64,000 nt of DNA from Wohlfahrtiimonas sp. G9077 (GCF_002252155.1 NZ_NEFD01000001.1:558001-622000); one strand, 5' to 3'. Shown: positions 1 through 11,322, counted from the first letter of the stretch. Notes: generated from the sequence alone by a model not told the origin. Numbers and translations: made by a program.

Positions 1-924
1 TTTTAAGAATGCCACAATGTTGCTCACTTCTTCGGGCGTGTAATTGCGTCTTAATTGTAAGCGCCCCATGATTTCAACAGCTTCTTCTAATGTCGCCGCT
101 TCCCCATCATGAAAATAGGGATAGGTTAATTCAACATTGCGAAGGGTTGGAACTTTAAATAAAAAGCGATCAGCATCTTTACCCGTCACTTCTATGCGGC
201 CTTGAGCAGGATTGTCTGTCACATACTCTTCTAATAAGCCCATTTTTTGAAATGAAGATCCACCCACATTCACGCCATTGTGACACGCCACACAACCAGA
301 GGTTTTAAAGAGCTGATAACCGGCCAATTCTTGCTCTGTCAATGCATTATCATCGCCTTTGAGCCATAAATCAAAACGCGCATTTGGCGTCACCAATGTC
401 TCTTCAAAAGCGGCAATCGCATCTGTGATTTGATCAATATTAATTGAATCATCCCCATACACAGCTTTAAAATCTGTCACATAACCTGGAATGGCTTTGA
501 TCACTTCCACCGCTAAATCATGCGTAAAGGCCATCTCTTTGGGGTTGGCAATCGGGCCACCGGCTTGTTCTTTTAAATCTTTCGCACGACCATCCCAAAA
601 CTGCGCAATGTTAAAACGTGAGTTTAAAACAGTGGGTGAATTGATGGGGCCTTCTTGCCAATTGTGGCCAATCGATGTTTTTAAGTTGTCACTGCCGCCC
701 ATTGATAAGTTATGGCATGAGTTACAAGAGATGAAACCTGATTTTGATAAACGTGGATCAAACCAAAGCTGCGCCCCTAATGCCACTTTTGCAGGATTTT
801 CGACAACTGCAGGCTCTACAGGTTTAATGATGCCATCGCGTTTAACGTCCGCCATTGCACTGCCCACAAAAATGGATAAAGAGACAGTCACCGCTGCCCA
901 TAATGGATTGAAACTTTTTCGCAT
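1..924 (-). CDS. Di-heme cytochrome c peroxidase (3' end cut by window edge)
   Basis: Reverse-strand translation from the ATG at 924 gives an exported protein (about 25-residue signal peptide ending in ...GSAMA) with two CxxCH haem c motifs, CNSCH near residue 70 and CVACH near residue 220. This is the arrangement of periplasmic bacterial cytochrome c peroxidases, which reduce hydrogen peroxide with electrons from small c-type cytochromes. The W-D-G-R-A segment and the C-terminal FKVPTLRN and PYFHDG segments are also typical of the family. A GGGAG ribosome site lies just before the start. The frame is still open at base 1, so only the last residues are missing. It diverges from serS. Confidence 0.88.
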   Translation of the reverse strand, partial: MRKSFNPLWAAVTVSLSIFVGSAMADVKRDGIIKPVEPAVVENPAKVALGAQLWFDPRLSKSGFISCNSCHNLSMGGSDNLKTSIGHNWQEGPINSPTVLNSRFNIAQFWDGRAKDLKEQAGGPIANPKEMAFTHDLAVEVIKAIPGYVTDFKAVYGDDSINIDQITDAIAAFEETLVTPNARFDLWLKGDDNALTEQELAGYQLFKTSGCVACHNGVNVGGSSFQKMGLLEEYVTDNPAQGRIEVTGKDADRFLFKVPTLRNVELTYPYFHDGEAATLEEAVEIMGRLQLRRNYTPEEVSNIVAFLK

Positions 925-1013
925 ATTACGCTCCCTACTTCGTTGTGTGTCACAAATGCCAAAAGAGTCTACCCGATTTGCCAACCTTTCGATAATCCCC
1001 CTGATTTTCGGTT

Positions 1014-2351
<1,338 letters not shown>

Positions 2352-2370
2352 TGCGTAACATTGGCGATAA

Positions 2371-2634
<264 letters not shown>

Positions 2635-2641
2635 TCGCTAT

Positions 2642-3634
2642 ATGAAAAAAGCTCATTTAGTTACCCTTTTTGTCACACTTGGATTATTCAGCAGTCAAAC
2701 CTTTGCTCGTCAATATCCGATGCCTGAAAAAGGCTCCGATGTTGTGGGTTATACCGAAATTGTCTACCCTGAACCTGGCGAATCTTTCGTTGATTTAAGC
2801 GTGCGCTATGAAGCGGGCTATGATGAGCTTAAATGGGCAAACCCAAATGCGAATTATTGGACGCCATCTCCACAGATGCCCGTGATTCTACCCTTTGAGT
2901 ACATTTTGCCAAAAGGCAAACGCTCAGGGATTGTCTCGAACATTCCGGAGATGCGCACCTATTTCTTCCCAAAAGATGGCGACACTGTGTATGTCTATCC
3001 TGTGGGCGTTGGCCGCATGGATTGGAAAACGCCGTTAGGCTCTTGGAAAATCACCCGCAAACAAGAAGCGCCGGCTTGGTATCCGCCAGAAAGCATCCGT
3101 CGTGAACACCAAGAGATGGGCAAAGGTACATTGCCTGCGGTTGTGCCGGCGGGACCAGACAATCCACTTGGCAATCACGTCCTTCGCTTAAACTTACCAA
3201 GCTATCTTTTACATGGCACCAATGATGTCACTGGCATTGGCATGCGTGTCACACATGGCTGCATGCGCTTTTTCCCACAAAACATCGAAGAGCTCTACAG
3301 CATTGTGCCCACGAACACCGAAGTGACCTTCATCAATGAACCCGTGAAAGTTGGCTTTAAAGGCGATGAGCTCTTAATTGAAGTGCATCCACCTTTAGAA
3401 GAAGACAACTTAGACACACAAGGTTTAAAAGAGATTGCTTATCGCTTATTAGCAGAGCATCAAAACAACCCAAATATTCAAATGGTGGACCCGCGTATGA
3501 TTGATCTTGCGATCGAGAAGATGTCTGGCCTACCAACACACATTGGTCAAAGAATTGACCCTAACACTCACAATCCTCAGCCACACAAAGACAGTGGCAG
3601 TGCAATTAATATTGACTGGGATAAATTTAAATAA
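2642..3634 (+). CDS. Periplasmic L,D-transpeptidase (ErfK/YbiS family)
   Basis: A 330-residue exported protein with a signal peptide ending at ...QTFA (residue 22). Residues 36-90 resemble a LysM-like murein-binding segment. Residues 97-230 are a YkuD catalytic domain with His191 and the signature THGCMR (204-209), in which Cys207 is the nucleophile. Such enzymes make 3-3 peptidoglycan crosslinks or attach lipoproteins to murein. The usual serine before HGC is threonine here, a mild change. The roughly 95-residue tail beyond the catalytic domain is polar. It lies between ferredoxin and tyrS genes with very short gaps. Confidence 0.88.
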   Translation: MKKAHLVTLFVTLGLFSSQTFARQYPMPEKGSDVVGYTEIVYPEPGESFVDLSVRYEAGYDELKWANPNANYWTPSPQMPVILPFEYILPKGKRSGIVSNIPEMRTYFFPKDGDTVYVYPVGVGRMDWKTPLGSWKITRKQEAPAWYPPESIRREHQEMGKGTLPAVVPAGPDNPLGNHVLRLNLPSYLLHGTNDVTGIGMRVTHGCMRFFPQNIEELYSIVPTNTEVTFINEPVKVGFKGDELLIEVHPPLEEDNLDTQGLKEIAYRLLAEHQNNPNIQMVDPRMIDLAIEKMSGLPTHIGQRIDPNTHNPQPHKDSGSAINIDWDKFK

Positions 3635-3650
3635 ATATCAGGAGAATTTG

Positions 3651-4850
3651 ATGGCATCTATCGAAGAAAGTTTAGCGCTGCTTGAGCGCGGAACTGACGA
3701 AATCATTTCAATTGAAGGTTTAACTGCAAAGTTAAAAGAAAACCGTCCGCTTCGAATCAAAGTGGGTTTTGACCCGACTGCACCTGATCTTCACTTAGGC
3801 CACACTGTTGTCATCAATAAAATGAAGCATTTCCAAATGTTGGGACATCAAATTCATTTCTTAATTGGTGACTTCACAGGCATGATTGGCGATCCCTCTG
3901 GTAAGGATACAACGCGTAAGCCATTGACGCGTGAACAGGTCGTTGAAAATGCGAAAACCTATCAAGAACAGATCTTCAAAATTTTAGATCCTGCCCTCAC
4001 AAAAGTGGTGTTCAACTCTTCTTGGTTAGGAGAATTAGGCACAGCCGGCATGATTCAGTTGGCCTCTCACTATACAGTGGCGCGCATGCTTGAGCGCGAT
4101 GACTTTGAAAAACGCTATAAAAACCATCAACCGATTGCTGTTCATGAGTTCATCTATCCTTTATTGCAAGGTTATGACTCTGTGCATTTAGACATCGATG
4201 TTGAATTGGGCGGTACAGACCAAAAATTCAACTTATTGGTGGGCCGTGATCTTCAAAAAGCTTATGGCAAAGCACAACAATCTGTGATCACCATGCCGCT
4301 TTTAGAAGGTTTAGATGGCGTCAACAAAATGTCTAAATCCCTTGGCAACTACATTGGTGTGGATGAATCCCCCATTGAGCAATTTGGTAAACTCATGTCT
4401 GTGTCTGATACATTGATGTGGCGCTACTTTGACCTATTGAGCTTTGAGTCCTCAGCAACCATTGAAGGCTACAAAAAAGCAGTGGCTGAAGGCATGAACC
4501 CACGCGATGTGAAATTCTTATTATGTCAAGAGATCATTTCTCGTTTCCATTCACAAGAAGCATACGAAATGGCACACCGTGATTTCATCGAGCGCTTCCA
4601 AAAGGGTAATTTGCCTGAAAACATCGAAGAGATGACCATCAGTGCCCCTGATGGCGAAATTCAAATCGCTGCATTATTAAAAGAAGCAGGCTTGGTCTCT
4701 TCTGTGTCTGAAGGCAACCGCTCCATCGATGGTGGCGCTGTGCGCATCGATCAAGAGAAAATCTCTGATCGTGGTCTTAAAATTGCCAAAGGCACAACGG
4801 CGATTTTCCAAGTGGGTAAACGCCGCTTTGCTAAAATTACCGTGAACTAG
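3651..4850 (+). CDS. tyrS: Tyrosyl-tRNA synthetase
   Basis: Attaches tyrosine to tRNA-Tyr. The protein of 399 residues belongs to the shorter bacterial TyrRS subgroup. The class I signatures are HLGH at 48-51 (HIGH motif) and KMSKS at 226-230, and the C-terminal 70 residues form an S4-like RNA-binding domain. The ATG at 3651 is taken because AGGAGA (3640-3645) lies directly before it and the [14 protein letters not shown] start is conserved. The frame is open further upstream, but that part overlaps the transpeptidase gene. Confidence 0.96.
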   Translation: MASIEESLALLERGTDEIISIEGLTAKLKENRPLRIKVGFDPTAPDLHLGHTVVINKMKHFQMLGHQIHFLIGDFTGMIGDPSGKDTTRKPLTREQVVENAKTYQEQIFKILDPALTKVVFNSSWLGELGTAGMIQLASHYTVARMLERDDFEKRYKNHQPIAVHEFIYPLLQGYDSVHLDIDVELGGTDQKFNLLVGRDLQKAYGKAQQSVITMPLLEGLDGVNKMSKSLGNYIGVDESPIEQFGKLMSVSDTLMWRYFDLLSFESSATIEGYKKAVAEGMNPRDVKFLLCQEIISRFHSQEAYEMAHRDFIERFQKGNLPENIEEMTISAPDGEIQIAALLKEAGLVSSVSEGNRSIDGGAVRIDQEKISDRGLKIAKGTTAIFQVGKRRFAKITVN

Positions 4851-4865
4851 TTGTAAGAGGTTATC

Positions 4866-5189
4866 ATGACTTTCGTTGTTACCGAAAACTGCATTAAATG
4901 CAAATATACTGACTGTGTTGAAGTGTGCCCTGTGGATTGCTTCCATGAAGGCCCAAACTTTTTAGTCATCGATCCTGAAGAGTGCATTGACTGTACTTTA
5001 TGTGAACCTGAGTGCCCTGCAAATGCCATCTTCTCTGAGGATGATTTGCCAGCAGATCAAGAGCAATTCATCGAGATCAATGCAGAATTGGCCCAAGTGT
5101 GGCCGGTGATCACGCAGATGAAAGATCACGCCGATGATGCAAAAGATTGGGATGGCAAGCCTAATAAACTCGAATTATTAGAGCGTTAA
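4866..5189 (+). CDS. fdxA: Seven-iron ferredoxin FdxA
   Basis: A 107-residue soluble ferredoxin carrying one [3Fe-4S] and one [4Fe-4S] cluster. Cysteines at 9, 17 and 50 match the 3Fe site, and 21, 40, 43 and 46 match the 4Fe site. The spacing around [24 protein letters not shown] is the hallmark of the Azotobacter FdI/FdxA group. The C-terminal extension after residue 60 is also typical. It starts 15 bases after tyrS and ends 3 bases before rsgA, so it is probably part of the same transcript. Confidence 0.93.
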   Translation: MTFVVTENCIKCKYTDCVEVCPVDCFHEGPNFLVIDPEECIDCTLCEPECPANAIFSEDDLPADQEQFIEINAELAQVWPVITQMKDHADDAKDWDGKPNKLELLER

Positions 5190-5192
5190 CCC

Positions 5193-6158
5193 ATGGCGCG
5201 TCGATTAACTAAAAAGCAGCACGAACGGATTTCTAACAAGAAAGTCGAGCAGATCGACGCGTTAAAAAATCTTGACCCTGACGCTCTCTTTAAAGGGAGA
5301 GTCATCGCTCAGCACGGACCGCATTTGATGGTGGAAGATGAAGCGCATACGCTCTATCAAGCGAACATTCGCCAAAATCTTCCCACCATCGTATGTGGTG
5401 ATTATGTTTATTGCACCTTTGAAAATGAGATTCCGGTGGTTTTGCAGCTCATTGAGCGCACCAATGAATTGGCACGCGTCTCTTACGGGCAGCGTAAAAA
5501 GCTCATTGCCGCCAATTTAGATCAGATTTTCATTGTGATTGCGCCCAAACCTGAGCCAAGCCCTTCCCTCATTGACCGCTATTTGATTGCCATCAAAGCC
5601 TTTGACATTCCAATGGGCATCATCATCAATAAAGCAGACATGATTGATGAAGAGAGCGATTTCTCATTCATCGAAGAGTATCAGCAGGCCTTTGACATTG
5701 ATATCTTATTGACCTCGCAAGATGATCCCGATTCCATCGCCACATTGCAAGCGGCACTGAAGGACAAAACCTCCATTTTCGTGGGGCAATCGGGCGTCGG
5801 TAAATCTTCGTTAACCAATGCGGTGATTCCAAATTTATCCCTGCAAACCCAACGCATCAGCGCCACAACTGGCCTTGGCAACCACACCACATCCGCAACA
5901 ACCCTCTATTATTTAAATGATCATGAAGGCGCCTTGATTGACTCTCCCGGCGTTCGCAGTTTTAATGTGGATCATTTAACCATCGAGTCTATCCACAATG
6001 GCTTTCCGGATGTTGTGCGTTTTACGCGCCAATGTAAGTTTAGCAATTGTAACCATTTACAAGATCCGGGCTGTGCCGTTGCTATGGCGATTGAGGAGAA
6101 TTTACTCTCTGAACGCCGCGTTGATAGCTACCTGCAAATTCTCAGAAGTTCAGGCTAA
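5193..6158 (+). CDS. rsgA: Ribosome small-subunit GTPase RsgA
   Basis: A 321-residue circularly permuted GTPase that acts late in 30S subunit maturation. The order G4 (NKAD, 146-149), G1 P-loop (GQSGVGKS, 198-205), then G3 (DSPG, 250-253) shows the permutation. An OB-fold occupies roughly residues 33-100. The C-terminal zinc site is Cys281, Cys286, His288 and Cys294. The N-terminus MARRLTKKQ is the usual basic start. It directly follows fdxA. Confidence 0.96.
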   Translation: MARRLTKKQHERISNKKVEQIDALKNLDPDALFKGRVIAQHGPHLMVEDEAHTLYQANIRQNLPTIVCGDYVYCTFENEIPVVLQLIERTNELARVSYGQRKKLIAANLDQIFIVIAPKPEPSPSLIDRYLIAIKAFDIPMGIIINKADMIDEESDFSFIEEYQQAFDIDILLTSQDDPDSIATLQAALKDKTSIFVGQSGVGKSSLTNAVIPNLSLQTQRISATTGLGNHTTSATTLYYLNDHEGALIDSPGVRSFNVDHLTIESIHNGFPDVVRFTRQCKFSNCNHLQDPGCAVAMAIEENLLSERRVDSYLQILRSSG

Positions 6159-6164
6159 TTTTGC

Positions 6165-6192
6165 TTGATGTTTGCCGCAATCACTATACAAT
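6165..6192 (+). promoter_or_regulatory. Candidate promoter for the pot operon
   Basis: TTGATG (6165-6170), a 16-bp spacer and TACAAT (6187-6192) lie in the 162-base gap between rsgA and potG. No terminator was seen after rsgA, so read-through may also occur. Confidence 0.4.
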
Positions 6193-6320
6193 ACGTGTCC
6201 TTTATATCGATATAAATTATATTATTCAACGAGCGGCAGCACTCAAGATTCTTCTGAACAAAAAGATTGCAACCAATCGCCTTGATCTTTCACTTAACGG
6301 TACTGAATTAAGGAGCTGTG

Positions 6321-7463
6321 ATGTCACCGATTCTTACAAAAAAATCTTATGAGCCTTGGCGCGATCCAAACTCTGTCCCCTACATTGAAATCATTGATTT
6401 AGTCAAAGTCTTTGATGAATACATCGCGGTTAATAACATCTCGTTAGACATTTACCAAGGGGAGTTTTTCTCTCTGCTTGGGCCTTCTGGCTGTGGTAAA
6501 ACCACGCTTTTGAGAATGTTGGCCGGCTTTGAAACGCCCACATCTGGCAAAATTTTATTAGATGGCGAGGACATTTCCCTCATTCCGCCTTATGAGCGCC
6601 CCATCAATATGATGTTCCAAAGCTATGCACTCTTTCCACACATGACGGTGGAAGATAACATCGCCTTTGGACTCAAACAAGAAAAAGTCGCCAAGCCTGA
6701 GATCAAAAAACGTGTGGATCAAATGCTTGAATTGGTGCAAATGAGTAAATTTGCCAAGCGTAAACCGCATCAATTGTCTGGCGGACAGCGTCAGCGCGTT
6801 GCCCTTGCCCGCAGCATTGTAAAAAAACCCAAATTATTGCTCCTAGATGAACCCTTAGGCGCCTTAGATAAACGCCTGCGTGAACAGACACAATTTGAGC
6901 TCATGACCATTCAAGAAGAGCTTGGCATCACCTTTGTGATCGTCACGCACGATCAGGAAGAGGCCATGACAGTTTCTAGCCGCATTGCCGTGATGGACAG
7001 CGGTGAGCTTGTGCAAGTGGCCACACCCACAGAAATCTACGAATATCCAAACTCCCTATATGTGGCAGAGTTTGTGGGCGATGTGAACATTTTTGAAGGT
7101 GTGATTGCCGATCTCTCCCCCATTCACACGACCGTCAATAGTTTTGAAGTGGATACGCCGCTCATCTGTAATCAAGGGGTTGGCGCTGTGGTGGGTTCAC
7201 AAGCTTGGATTGCCGTACGCCCTGAAAAGCTCGACATTTCCCTAACGCCGCCTGAGAACACGCAAAGCAACTGTATGATGGGCGAAGTGTGGGACATCGG
7301 TTATTTAGGTGACATGTCCATTTATCATGTCAAAATGGACAATGGCAAAATGATCACTGCCGCCCAAATGAACCACAGACGTGCAGTTGAGCTCCCCATC
7401 AATTATGAGGACCGTGTTTACGTCAGCTTTGATGCTGACTCTGCCGTTGTTTTGATTTCATAG
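6321..7463 (+). CDS. potG: Putrescine ABC transporter ATPase PotG
   Basis: Energises polyamine import at the inner membrane; 380 residues. Walker A GPSGCGKT (54-61), signature LSGGQRQR (152-159), Walker B LLLLDE (172-177) and a C-terminal TOBE-like region from about 265. From memory, the sequence follows E. coli PotG closely through the PPYERPINMMFQSYALFPHMTVE segment, more so than PotA. The ATG at 6321 has AGGAG (6311-6315) at good spacing. A GTG directly before it is possible but less likely. It is first of a three-gene transporter operon with potH and potI. Confidence 0.9.
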   Translation: MSPILTKKSYEPWRDPNSVPYIEIIDLVKVFDEYIAVNNISLDIYQGEFFSLLGPSGCGKTTLLRMLAGFETPTSGKILLDGEDISLIPPYERPINMMFQSYALFPHMTVEDNIAFGLKQEKVAKPEIKKRVDQMLELVQMSKFAKRKPHQLSGGQRQRVALARSIVKKPKLLLLDEPLGALDKRLREQTQFELMTIQEELGITFVIVTHDQEEAMTVSSRIAVMDSGELVQVATPTEIYEYPNSLYVAEFVGDVNIFEGVIADLSPIHTTVNSFEVDTPLICNQGVGAVVGSQAWIAVRPEKLDISLTPPENTQSNCMMGEVWDIGYLGDMSIYHVKMDNGKMITAAQMNHRRAVELPINYEDRVYVSFDADSAVVLIS

Positions 7464-7489
7464 AAATCACAATGACTTAAGGAGATCAC

Positions 7490-8509
7490 ATGAAACATCC
7501 CCAACAACAGTTGGGCTCGATGTCCGGTCGCGCCGCCGAATGGATGTCGCGCCTGAACTTCGTGCACCGCAATCTCATGCGCTTTTGGCTCTATCGTCAA
7601 TGTTTGAGCCTATTTAACAGCAGCCGTGTCATCATTGGCATTCCCTATTTGTGGCTGTTTTGCTTTTTCATCATTCCCTTTTTGATCATTTTACGCATCA
7701 GCTTCACAGAAGCAGAAATTGCCTCACCGCCGTACACCGAAGTGCTCAATTGGGTGGAAGATGGCATTTTAGAGATCAAACTCAATTTTCAAAATTACAT
7801 TGCCCTTTGGCAAGATGACATCTATATTTCTGCCTATTTAAGCAGCATTAAGATTGCCATCATCTCCACATTTTGTACCTTTTTAATCGGCTTTCCGATT
7901 GCCCTTGGCTTATCTCGCTTGCCGAAAAAATGGCGTTTATTTGGCCTGATGATGGTGATTTTGCCCTTTTGGACCTCATTTTTGATCCGCATATATGCAT
8001 GGATGACGATTTTATCGCCATCGGGCGTTTTGAATAATTTCATCAACTTTGTGGGCCAAGGCATTGGCTTGATTGATCCGGCATCGCCCGTACAACTTCA
8101 GCTCCTTGGCACAGAATTTGCGGTGTATGTGGGGATTGTTTATTGCTATTTACCCTTTATGATTTTGCCCATTTACGCCACGCTGGACAAAATGGATCAT
8201 ACATTGGTGGAAGCGGCGCTCGATTTGGGTTGCCCGCCTTTAAAAACCTTTTGGGTCATCACTGCGCGCATTTCACTGCCGGGCATTTTAGCGGGCTGCT
8301 TTTTGGTCTTCATCCCTGCGATGGGGGAATTTGTCATTCCCGATCTCCTTGGCGGTTCAGATGTGCTCATGATTGGTAAAGTGCTCTATGATACATATTT
8401 ACAAGGCATGGATTTACCGCTTGTGTCTGCCATTTCTGTGTCGCTGTTGTTATTGGTGATTTTGCCAATCTATTTATTCCAGCGCATTCAACAAAAGCAA
8501 TTTGAGTAG
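7490..8509 (+). CDS. potH: Putrescine ABC transporter permease PotH
   Basis: A 339-residue inner-membrane permease of the binding-protein-dependent family. A basic cytoplasmic N-terminal stretch of about 45 residues precedes the first membrane helix (LWLFCFFIIPFLIILRISF). The EAA loop around EAALDLGCPP (roughly residues 243-252) is the contact site for the ATPase. The gene starts 27 bases after potG with AAGGAG in front and ends 9 bases before the potI start. Assignment to PotH rather than PotB follows the neighbouring PotG and the similarity of the first transmembrane segment. Confidence 0.88.
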   Translation: MKHPQQQLGSMSGRAAEWMSRLNFVHRNLMRFWLYRQCLSLFNSSRVIIGIPYLWLFCFFIIPFLIILRISFTEAEIASPPYTEVLNWVEDGILEIKLNFQNYIALWQDDIYISAYLSSIKIAIISTFCTFLIGFPIALGLSRLPKKWRLFGLMMVILPFWTSFLIRIYAWMTILSPSGVLNNFINFVGQGIGLIDPASPVQLQLLGTEFAVYVGIVYCYLPFMILPIYATLDKMDHTLVEAALDLGCPPLKTFWVITARISLPGILAGCFLVFIPAMGEFVIPDLLGGSDVLMIGKVLYDTYLQGMDLPLVSAISVSLLLLVILPIYLFQRIQQKQFE

Positions 8510-8517
8510 AGGTGAGC

Positions 8518-9324
8518 ATGCAGCAATCTTTGACCCGTTTTAATAAAATCTCCCTAGTGCTGGGCTTTGCCTTTTTGTATGTACCAATTCTCATTTTGAT
8601 CGTCTATAGCTTCAATGAATCGAAGTTGGTGACGGTTTGGGGCGGATTTTCCCTTAAATGGTATCCTGAGCTTTTTAAAACCAAAGGCTTATGGGATGCC
8701 ACCAAAACAACCTTATGGCTTGCCATTTTCACCTCAACCTTTGCGGTGATCCTTGGCACGATGACCGCATTTGCCCTGGTGAAATTTAAACGCTTTCGTG
8801 GGCGCGTGCTCTTTTCTGGCATCACTTATGCACCGATGGTCATACCTGAAATCATCATGGGCACTTCCCTTGCCCTCACCTTCTTAGCGCTGAACATCAG
8901 CAAAGGCTTTTTCACCATTTTACTGGCCCACATCACATTTACGATGTGCTATGTCACCGTAGTGATTCAGTCGCGCCTCATTGGCTTTGATCGTCACATT
9001 GAAGAAGCCGCGATGGACTTAGGTGCCGATCGCTTTAAAACATTTCTCTACATCACGCTGCCGATGATCATGCCGGGCATTGTCTCCGGTTGGCTGCTCT
9101 CCTTTACGCTCTCACTGGATGATTTAATCATCGCAACCTTTACAACTGGTCCTGGGGCAACCACATTGCCCATTTGGATCTACTCAAAGGCGCGTTTAGG
9201 CATCAGCCCGAACATCAATGCATTATCCACCATCATCATTGGCGTTGTGGCGACAGTGGTGCTTTTGGTCACGTTATACGCACAACACAAAGAGAAAAAA
9301 GAAAAACAGATCGACCCATCATAA
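8518..9324 (+). CDS. potI: Putrescine ABC transporter permease PotI
   Basis: The second permease, 268 residues with about six membrane helices and an EAA loop at EEAAMDLGADRFKTF. The segments FAFLYVPILILIVYSFNESKLV and LSLDDLIIATFTTGPGATTLP match the PotI/PotC group. The ATG at 8518 is favoured over the GTG at 8512 because AGAGG (8508-8512) sits immediately upstream. No periplasmic binding protein gene (potF) follows; the next gene encodes an unrelated exported protein. Confidence 0.88.
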   Translation: MQQSLTRFNKISLVLGFAFLYVPILILIVYSFNESKLVTVWGGFSLKWYPELFKTKGLWDATKTTLWLAIFTSTFAVILGTMTAFALVKFKRFRGRVLFSGITYAPMVIPEIIMGTSLALTFLALNISKGFFTILLAHITFTMCYVTVVIQSRLIGFDRHIEEAAMDLGADRFKTFLYITLPMIMPGIVSGWLLSFTLSLDDLIIATFTTGPGATTLPIWIYSKARLGISPNINALSTIIIGVVATVVLLVTLYAQHKEKKEKQIDPS

Positions 9325-9342
9325 TCATCAGAGGATAGAAGA

Positions 9343-10356
9343 ATGAAAAAATTATGGCTGCTTTTACTGTTCAGTTTACCGATGCAAAGTGGATGGGCGG
9401 AGGCTTTATCGCCCCTACAAACGGAGTTTAAAGAGAGCTTAGCACTGCGTTTTACCCATGATCAATTTGACAATCTCATGGCCAGCTATCGACAAGAACT
9501 GCACAGCACACAGCAACAGCTGATGCGCATCGAGCGATTAATGGAACGTGAAAAAAACAGCGCACCAGCAGGCTTAGCGGTGTATACATTGCCCTTTCAG
9601 CTCATTCCACCTCAAGTGTTTCATCAAGCGTTGCGCTCTTATGCGGACAACATTACAGTGACCAAAATTCAGCGTCCGCAACGCACAGAGGTGATTTTTC
9701 ATTTCCCACCTTTAGATAAAAACATCAGCAATGCTTTTAGTCGTTATCACTTAATGGTGCCTAAAATCACTGTCACTTCCGTACTGCTCTCTAATGGCCA
9801 AGTGCTGACTGTCAATAAAGTCATCTCGAGCAATGTTGGTGAACAATCCTTATCCCTACCGACAAAAGATGCCACAATTTTAAAAATCAACCTGACCCTT
9901 GATTATCAAATTCCGGAAAATGTTCAAAGTTTTACCCTCACGAAACTTGACCCCGTTAAAGATGGCGTGCGTTGGATGCCATCGGCCGATCATGTGGTGG
10001 TGCTTGAACTCAATGAACGCATTGCCAATGAGATCATCTACATTGATGGGCAAAACAGCGCGGGTAAAACCTTGGCCGCAGAACAAAATGATCGCATCAA
10101 TAATCCCAATGAAATTGCCATTTTAAAGGCACGCATTGCCCTCTATCGTGGTTTATTAGAAGCAGTAAATGCTAAGACTGTGCGAAATAATCAAGAAGCG
10201 CTGGATCATCTTGTCACACATGCAGAAAATTTATTAATGCTGCAAAGTGATCCACGCCGCGAATTGGTGCGTGTGTTTAGCCATCCAATCAGTACTGTGA
10301 CGGTGTATAAAGTGGGCAATGCGATGGATAAGCAGTACAATTTCGCCCTTTATTAA
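9343..10356 (+). CDS. Unrecognised exported protein
   Basis: I do not recognise a family. The 337-residue product begins with a clear signal peptide (MKKLWLLLLFSLPMQSGWA, cut near residue 19). It continues with a helical, glutamine- and arginine-rich segment (residues 25-70) and then a beta-rich middle (about 85-245). A second helical region (255-310) includes KARIALYRGLLEAVNAK. It has no cysteine and no lipobox, so it should be a soluble periplasmic protein. It lies 18 bases behind potI, so it may be co-transcribed with the transporter. It bears no resemblance to PotF-type binding proteins. Confidence 0.6.
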   Translation: MKKLWLLLLFSLPMQSGWAEALSPLQTEFKESLALRFTHDQFDNLMASYRQELHSTQQQLMRIERLMEREKNSAPAGLAVYTLPFQLIPPQVFHQALRSYADNITVTKIQRPQRTEVIFHFPPLDKNISNAFSRYHLMVPKITVTSVLLSNGQVLTVNKVISSNVGEQSLSLPTKDATILKINLTLDYQIPENVQSFTLTKLDPVKDGVRWMPSADHVVVLELNERIANEIIYIDGQNSAGKTLAAEQNDRINNPNEIAILKARIALYRGLLEAVNAKTVRNNQEALDHLVTHAENLLMLQSDPRRELVRVFSHPISTVTVYKVGNAMDKQYNFALY

Positions 10357-10385
10357 TTTATATTCTTAATACATCTTTTCATAAC

Positions 10386-10401
10386 TTAACATTTTTGTTA
10401 A
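10386..10401. repeat. 16-bp perfect palindrome before comEA
   Basis: TTAACA, four T, TGTTAA: a perfect inverted repeat 44 bases before the comEA start in an 88-base gap. It could be an operator or a small hairpin. It lacks the GC-rich stem of an intrinsic terminator. Confidence 0.45.
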
Positions 10402-10444
10402 AAATAAATCTCCTTTTGATCCTTTATCTAGAAAAGGGGGTTGT

Positions 10445-10765
10445 ATGAAACGTTTATTACAATGTTTAACGGCTGTGGGTTTACTCTGTTCATGGTCGGC
10501 ATTTGCGTTGCCTGTGAATCTCAATACAGCAGATGCGAACACCATTAGCGCAGAAGTCAAAGGCATTGGACCAGCTAAAGCCGATGCCATTGTTAAATAT
10601 CGCACAGAAAATGGTGAATTCAAAAGCATGGATGATCTCTTGAATGTACCTGGCATTGGCCCAAAAGTGGTTGACCAGATCAAAGAGCAAGTGATCTTCA
10701 CTGAAGTTGTACCCGATGCGCCAGCACCACAAGCGGCACCGGATGCAACGCCAGCACAATCCTAA
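10445..10765 (+). CDS. ComEA-like helix-hairpin-helix DNA-binding protein
   Basis: A 106-residue exported protein with a signal peptide ending at ...AFA (residue 21), followed by one ComEA-type domain with two hairpins: GIGPAKA (40-46) and GIGPKVV (70-76). Periplasmic ComEA binds incoming double-stranded DNA and ratchets it across the outer membrane during natural transformation. The alanine/proline-rich tail (DAPAPQAAPDATPAQ) is likely unstructured. AAAAGGGGG precedes the ATG. The stop overlaps the start of the pseudopilin gene (TAATG), so the two are translationally coupled. Confidence 0.85.
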   Translation: MKRLLQCLTAVGLLCSWSAFALPVNLNTADANTISAEVKGIGPAKADAIVKYRTENGEFKSMDDLLNVPGIGPKVVDQIKEQVIFTEVVPDAPAPQAAPDATPAQS

Positions 10766-11322
10766 TGACTCGGCCCACCAATGGCACACACAAGGGCGTC
10801 ACGCTCCTTGAACTAATTGTCTTGGTGGGCATTTTAAGCATCATTGCGCTGTTTAGCCTGCCGACTTTCTCCCCCATTTTTGCACGCCGACAATTACATG
10901 CAGCCCTTGTCACATTAGAGCAAGACCTGCGGTTTGCAAAACTCACCAGCAATCATCAAAAACAGACCATTTCCATGTGCATTTCCAAAGATCGGCGCAC
11001 TTGCATCACCACGCCCACGCGCGATTGGCGCCAAGGTTGGATCATTTTTACAGATCCAAATGGCACCTTCAATCCTTCTCCTGAAGACATTTTACGAAGC
11101 CGTGCCAGCTTTGATCCACAGCTGCACATCTTGAGTACACAAACCATTTTGCATGGTTTATCCTTCAATACGGGCAAACGCAACAATAAAGGGCTTGGCA
11201 CCGGGCTTGCAAATGGCTCATTTACCGTCTGCCATCACCAAGTGCCCACCACTTATAAAATCATCTTAAATATTTATGGCAGAACCCGTACAGAAAACCT
11301 AGATGGCAGCTGCACCAATTAA
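10765..11322 (+). CDS. Type IV pseudopilin, GspH/FimT family
   Basis: A 185-residue minor pilin. The class III signal HKG|VTLLELIVLVGILSII has Gly11 before the PilD cleavage site and the conserved Glu at position 5 of the mature protein (residue 16). The C-terminal half resembles the GspH domain, with paired cysteines at the start (SMCISKDRRTC) and end of the globular part. It may prime type IV pilus assembly used for DNA uptake, in keeping with the coupled comEA gene. The 3' end overlaps the convergent permease-like gene by 4 bases. Confidence 0.85.
   Translation: MTRPTNGTHKGVTLLELIVLVGILSIIALFSLPTFSPIFARRQLHAALVTLEQDLRFAKLTSNHQKQTISMCISKDRRTCITTPTRDWRQGWIIFTDPNGTFNPSPEDILRSRASFDPQLHILSTQTILHGLSFNTGKRNNKGLGTGLANGSFTVCHHQVPTTYKIILNIYGRTRTENLDGSCTN

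Noticed and set aside
6161-6352. A 63-codon open frame between rsgA and potG
   Set aside because: It covers the pot promoter and overlaps potG, lacks a ribosome site and has no recognisable protein character.
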